From NCBI RefSeq assembly GCF_009912395.1, contig NZ_WNDO01000004.1, positions 62,001-126,000 on the forward strand: a stretch of DNA of 64,000 nt, in the 5' to 3' direction. The position numbers and the translations under genes are program-made. Of the stretch, positions 61,169-64,000 are shown piece by piece. The notes below the pieces were generated by a model. It had not been told where the DNA came from. It saw only the letters and a program-made list of their open reading frames with translations, and ran no database searches. This stretch comes from Luteibacter sp. (GTDB taxonomy: Bacteria > Pseudomonadota > Gammaproteobacteria > Xanthomonadales > Rhodanobacteraceae). Every line of letters begins with the position of its first letter. Position 1 is the stretch's first letter.

Positions 61169-64000
61169 ATGAACGGCATCGTCGGCATCGCCCTGCGTCG
61201 GCCGCTCACCATCGTCGCGATGATGGCGGTGATCATGCTGGGCGGCTCCCTGGCGCTGGTCCGGCTACCGGTGGATATCTTCCCGCACATCGGCGTGCCG
61301 GTGGTCGCAGCGGCATGGTAGTACGCGGGCTTGCCGGCCGACGAGATGGCTGGGCGGATCATCACGCCGTACGAGTGCTTGCTGACGAAGTCGGTCAACA
61401 ATATCGAGCACGTCGAAAGCGAGTCGATGCAAGGCCTCGGCATCGTCCGGATACACCTGCAACCCGGAGCCGATGTACGTACCGCCATGGCGCAGCTGAC
61501 CTCGGTGGCGCAGACGGTCATCAAGCAGATGCCACCGGGAACGGCGGCGCCGCTCATCCTCAACCACGATGTCTCGACGGTACCGATCATCCAACTGGCG
61601 GTTTCGGGCGAGGGTATGTCCGAGCAGCAGCTGTTCGACCTTGCGCAGGTGCAGGTACAGCCGCAGCTGGTGACCGTCCCCGGTGCCTCGGTACCGTTTC
61701 CTTCGGGCGGACGGCAACGCCAGTATCAGGTCGATCTCGATCCGACGGCCCTCGCTGCCCATGGTCTTTCGGCGACGGACGTGGCCGCCGCCATCGCCGT
61801 GCAGAACCAGAACAACCCTTCGGGCTTCGTCAAGATCGGGGCCTTCCAGTACGCGGTGCGGCTCAACAGCGCGCCGTCGACCGTCGTCGACCTCAATGCG
61901 CTTCCGGTGAAGGTCGTCGACGGTTCGACCATCTACATGCGCGATGTCGCCCATGTCCGCGATGGTTCGGCACCACAGACCAACGTGGTGCATGTCGATG
62001 GCAAGCGGTCCGTGTCGATCACCGTACTTAAGAACGGTGCCAACTCGACGCTTTCGATCATCCAGGGCGTCAAGGACGCGTTGCCGCGCGTGCTCGCTGG
62101 ATTGCCTGCTGCGCTGAAGCTCACGCCAGTTGGCGACCAGTCCCTGTTCGTCCGCGCGGCGGTCGACGGCGTCGTCCGGGAAGGTGTGCTTGCCGCGGCG
62201 TTGACCAGCCTGATGATCCTGCTCTTCCTGGGCTCCTGGCGATCTACCCTCATCATCTGCCTGTCGATCCCCCTGGCGGTGATGTCGGCGGTCGCGCTCC
62301 TTTACCTCACCGGACAGACGCTCAACGTCATGACCTTGGGCGGCCTCGCCCTGGCCGTGGGTATCCTGGTGGACGAAGGCACCGTCACGATCGAGAACAT
62401 CAACTGGCACCTGGAGCAGGGCAAGCCGACGATCGACGCGATCCTGGATGGTGCCGCGCAGATCGTCCAGCCGGCCTTCGTGTCGATGCTCTGCATCTGC
62501 ATCGTATTCGTTCCGATGTTCTTCCTGCCGGGCGTGGCAGGTTTCCTGTTCGTGCCGATGGCGCTGGCCATCGTCTTCGCCGTGGCGTCGTCCTTCGTCC
62601 TGTCGCGTACCGTCGTCCCCATGCTTGCCCGCTTCCTGCTCAAGCCGCCGGCATCTGGCACGGGCGACGTGCATCTGGCCGGTGGGGGCGACCATGCACT
62701 CACGCGGTTTCAGCATGCCTTCGAGTATCGCTTCGAAAGACTGCGTGCATCGTACGGTGACGTGCTCGCACGGGTGCTCGAACGACCATGGCGTTTCATG
62801 GGAATCTTCATGGCGCTGGTCATCGCGTCGCTAGCGCTCACCCCGTTCGCCGGCGAAGTATTCTTCCCTGACGTGGATTCCGGGCAGCTGAAAATCCATG
62901 TCCGCACACCGGCGGGTACGCGCATCGAGGAAACGGCGCGAACCTTCGCGGCCATCGAACAGCGCATCTCAACGCTGCTGACGGACCCGATTACCTCCAT
63001 CACCGACAACATCGGACTGCCGGTGAGCTCGATCAACGCTACGTACGACAACTCGGGAACGGTGGGGCCGCAGGACGGCGATATCCTGATCACCCTGGGC
63101 GACGGGCATCGCGCGACCGCCGAGCTGACGGCGCTGCTGCGTGAGGCCTTGCCGCGTGAGTTCGCGGGTGTGCAGTTCGCGTTCCTTCCTGCGGATATCA
63201 CCAGCCAGATACTCAACGCTGGCGCACCTGCGCCGATCCATGTGCTGGTGCGTGGCAAGAAGCTGCCGGCCAACGAAGCGTTTGCCCGCAAGATGATGCA
63301 TGCGTTGCGCGCGGTGCCTGGGCTCGTCGACCTGCGCATCCAGGAGCCTGCTGGTTATCCACAGCTCAACGTCGACGTCGATCGGTCGCGCGTGGCGCAG
63401 TACGGCATGACAGAGCAGGATGTGACAGGAAGCGTGGCGAGCCTGCTGGCAGGCACGATCCAGACGGCGCCGGTCTACCTGCTTAACCCGGACAACGGTG
63501 TGTCGTATCCGGTGGTCGCGCAGGCGACGGACTATGCGTTCCCATTGCTCGATGCGCTTGCCCAGGTACCGGTGGCTTCCGCGACCGGCGACACGGCGAT
63601 ACTGGGCGGCCTGGGCCGGGTGTATCGCGGTAACAGCCGTTCCGTGGTGAGCCACTACGACATCCAGCCGGCCATCAATATCTACGGAGCGGTGCAGGGA
63701 CGTGACCTGGGTGCCGTCGCGCGCGATGTACAAGTCGTGATCGACGACACAGGCAAGCAGGCACCCAAGGGCAGCACGGTGTCGCTGACCGGGCAGGCGA
63801 CGGTCATGAACACGGCATTCCATGGATTGGGATGGGGCGTGGTCGGAGCCATCGTCCTCATCTACCTGCTGGTGATGGTCAATTTCCAGAGTCTCATGGA
63901 TCCATTGGTCATCATCGCCGGTTTGCCCGCAGCCGTGGCGGGTGTCGTGTGGACGCTGTTCCTGACAGGAACACCCTGGTCCGTCCCCGCCTTGACCGGC
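61169..64000 (+). pseudogene. RND efflux permease (HAE1 type) with in-frame amber codon, 3' end outside window
   Basis: The reading frame encodes an inner-membrane RND pump: MNGIVGIALRRPLTIVAMM, then after position 61321 GLPADEMAGRI, and typical segments such as GLALAVGILVDEGTVTIENI and TPWSVPALTG at the window end. Codon 51 at 61319-61321 is TAG, where homologous pumps read W-Q-Y-T-G-L, so CAG to TAG is the simplest change. The remaining 893 codons up to the window end contain no other stop. Unless the amber codon is suppressed or is a sequencing error, the gene encodes only about 50 residues. It starts 43 nt after the TonB receptor gene and was probably co-transcribed. Confidence 0.85.

Overview
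The window is GC-rich chromosomal DNA from a gammaproteobacterium of the Xanthomonadales, most likely a Rhodanobacteraceae genus such as Luteibacter or Dyella. That placement is inferred from the type II secretion operon in the order E-F-G-H-I-J-K-L-M-N-D (the Xanthomonas Xps order), REP-type palindromes, a DUF3247 gene and general protein similarity. No marker gene was available to fix the genus.

Layout. 1-3955: 3' part of a large trimeric autotransporter adhesin with an exact 900-nt repeat period. 4154-14914: complete xps-type type II secretion operon (eleven genes, mostly joined by ATGA overlaps). 15058-24850: an accessory block interrupted only by the helicase gene hrpB. It holds four paralogous exported proteins that carry a deaminase-type motif pair (D-A-E plus C-x-x-C). 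Three of them are preceded by a member of a second exported family that I do not recognise. 24926-27349: rluF and the ABC transporter yadGH, transcribed leftward. 27432-29533: ferredoxin-NADP reductase and a DUF1704/QEGLA metallopeptidase. 29550-33456: two paralogous secreted metzincin-type proteins, the second with its zinc site lost. 33683-38902: central metabolism (malic enzyme, pyruvate dehydrogenase E1). 39123-49570: small envelope, stress and hypothetical genes. 49678-53949: a BvgS-like hybrid sensor kinase with a divergent LuxR-type regulator. 54068-58730: a second DUF2884 protein, a VOC protein, a GH30 glycosidase, dkgB and a GntR-type regulator with shared palindromes around them. 58840-64000: a TonB-dependent receptor followed by an RND pump gene that carries one in-frame amber codon and runs off the window.

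How it fits together. The Xps machine exports folded, Sec-delivered proteins. Directly downstream, and further along the window, lie several Sec-signal proteins that could be its cargo: the deaminase-fold proteins and their partners, the two metzincin-type proteins and perhaps the GH30 enzyme. The most interesting candidate system is the deaminase/partner array. It consists of translationally coupled, strongly diverged paralogous gene pairs, one partner reading frame is broken at a poly-C tract, and a stem-loop can cover the ribosome binding site of the first pair. Its role as an antagonistic or host-directed effector system is inference; only the motifs, signal peptides, paralogy and gene order are seen directly.
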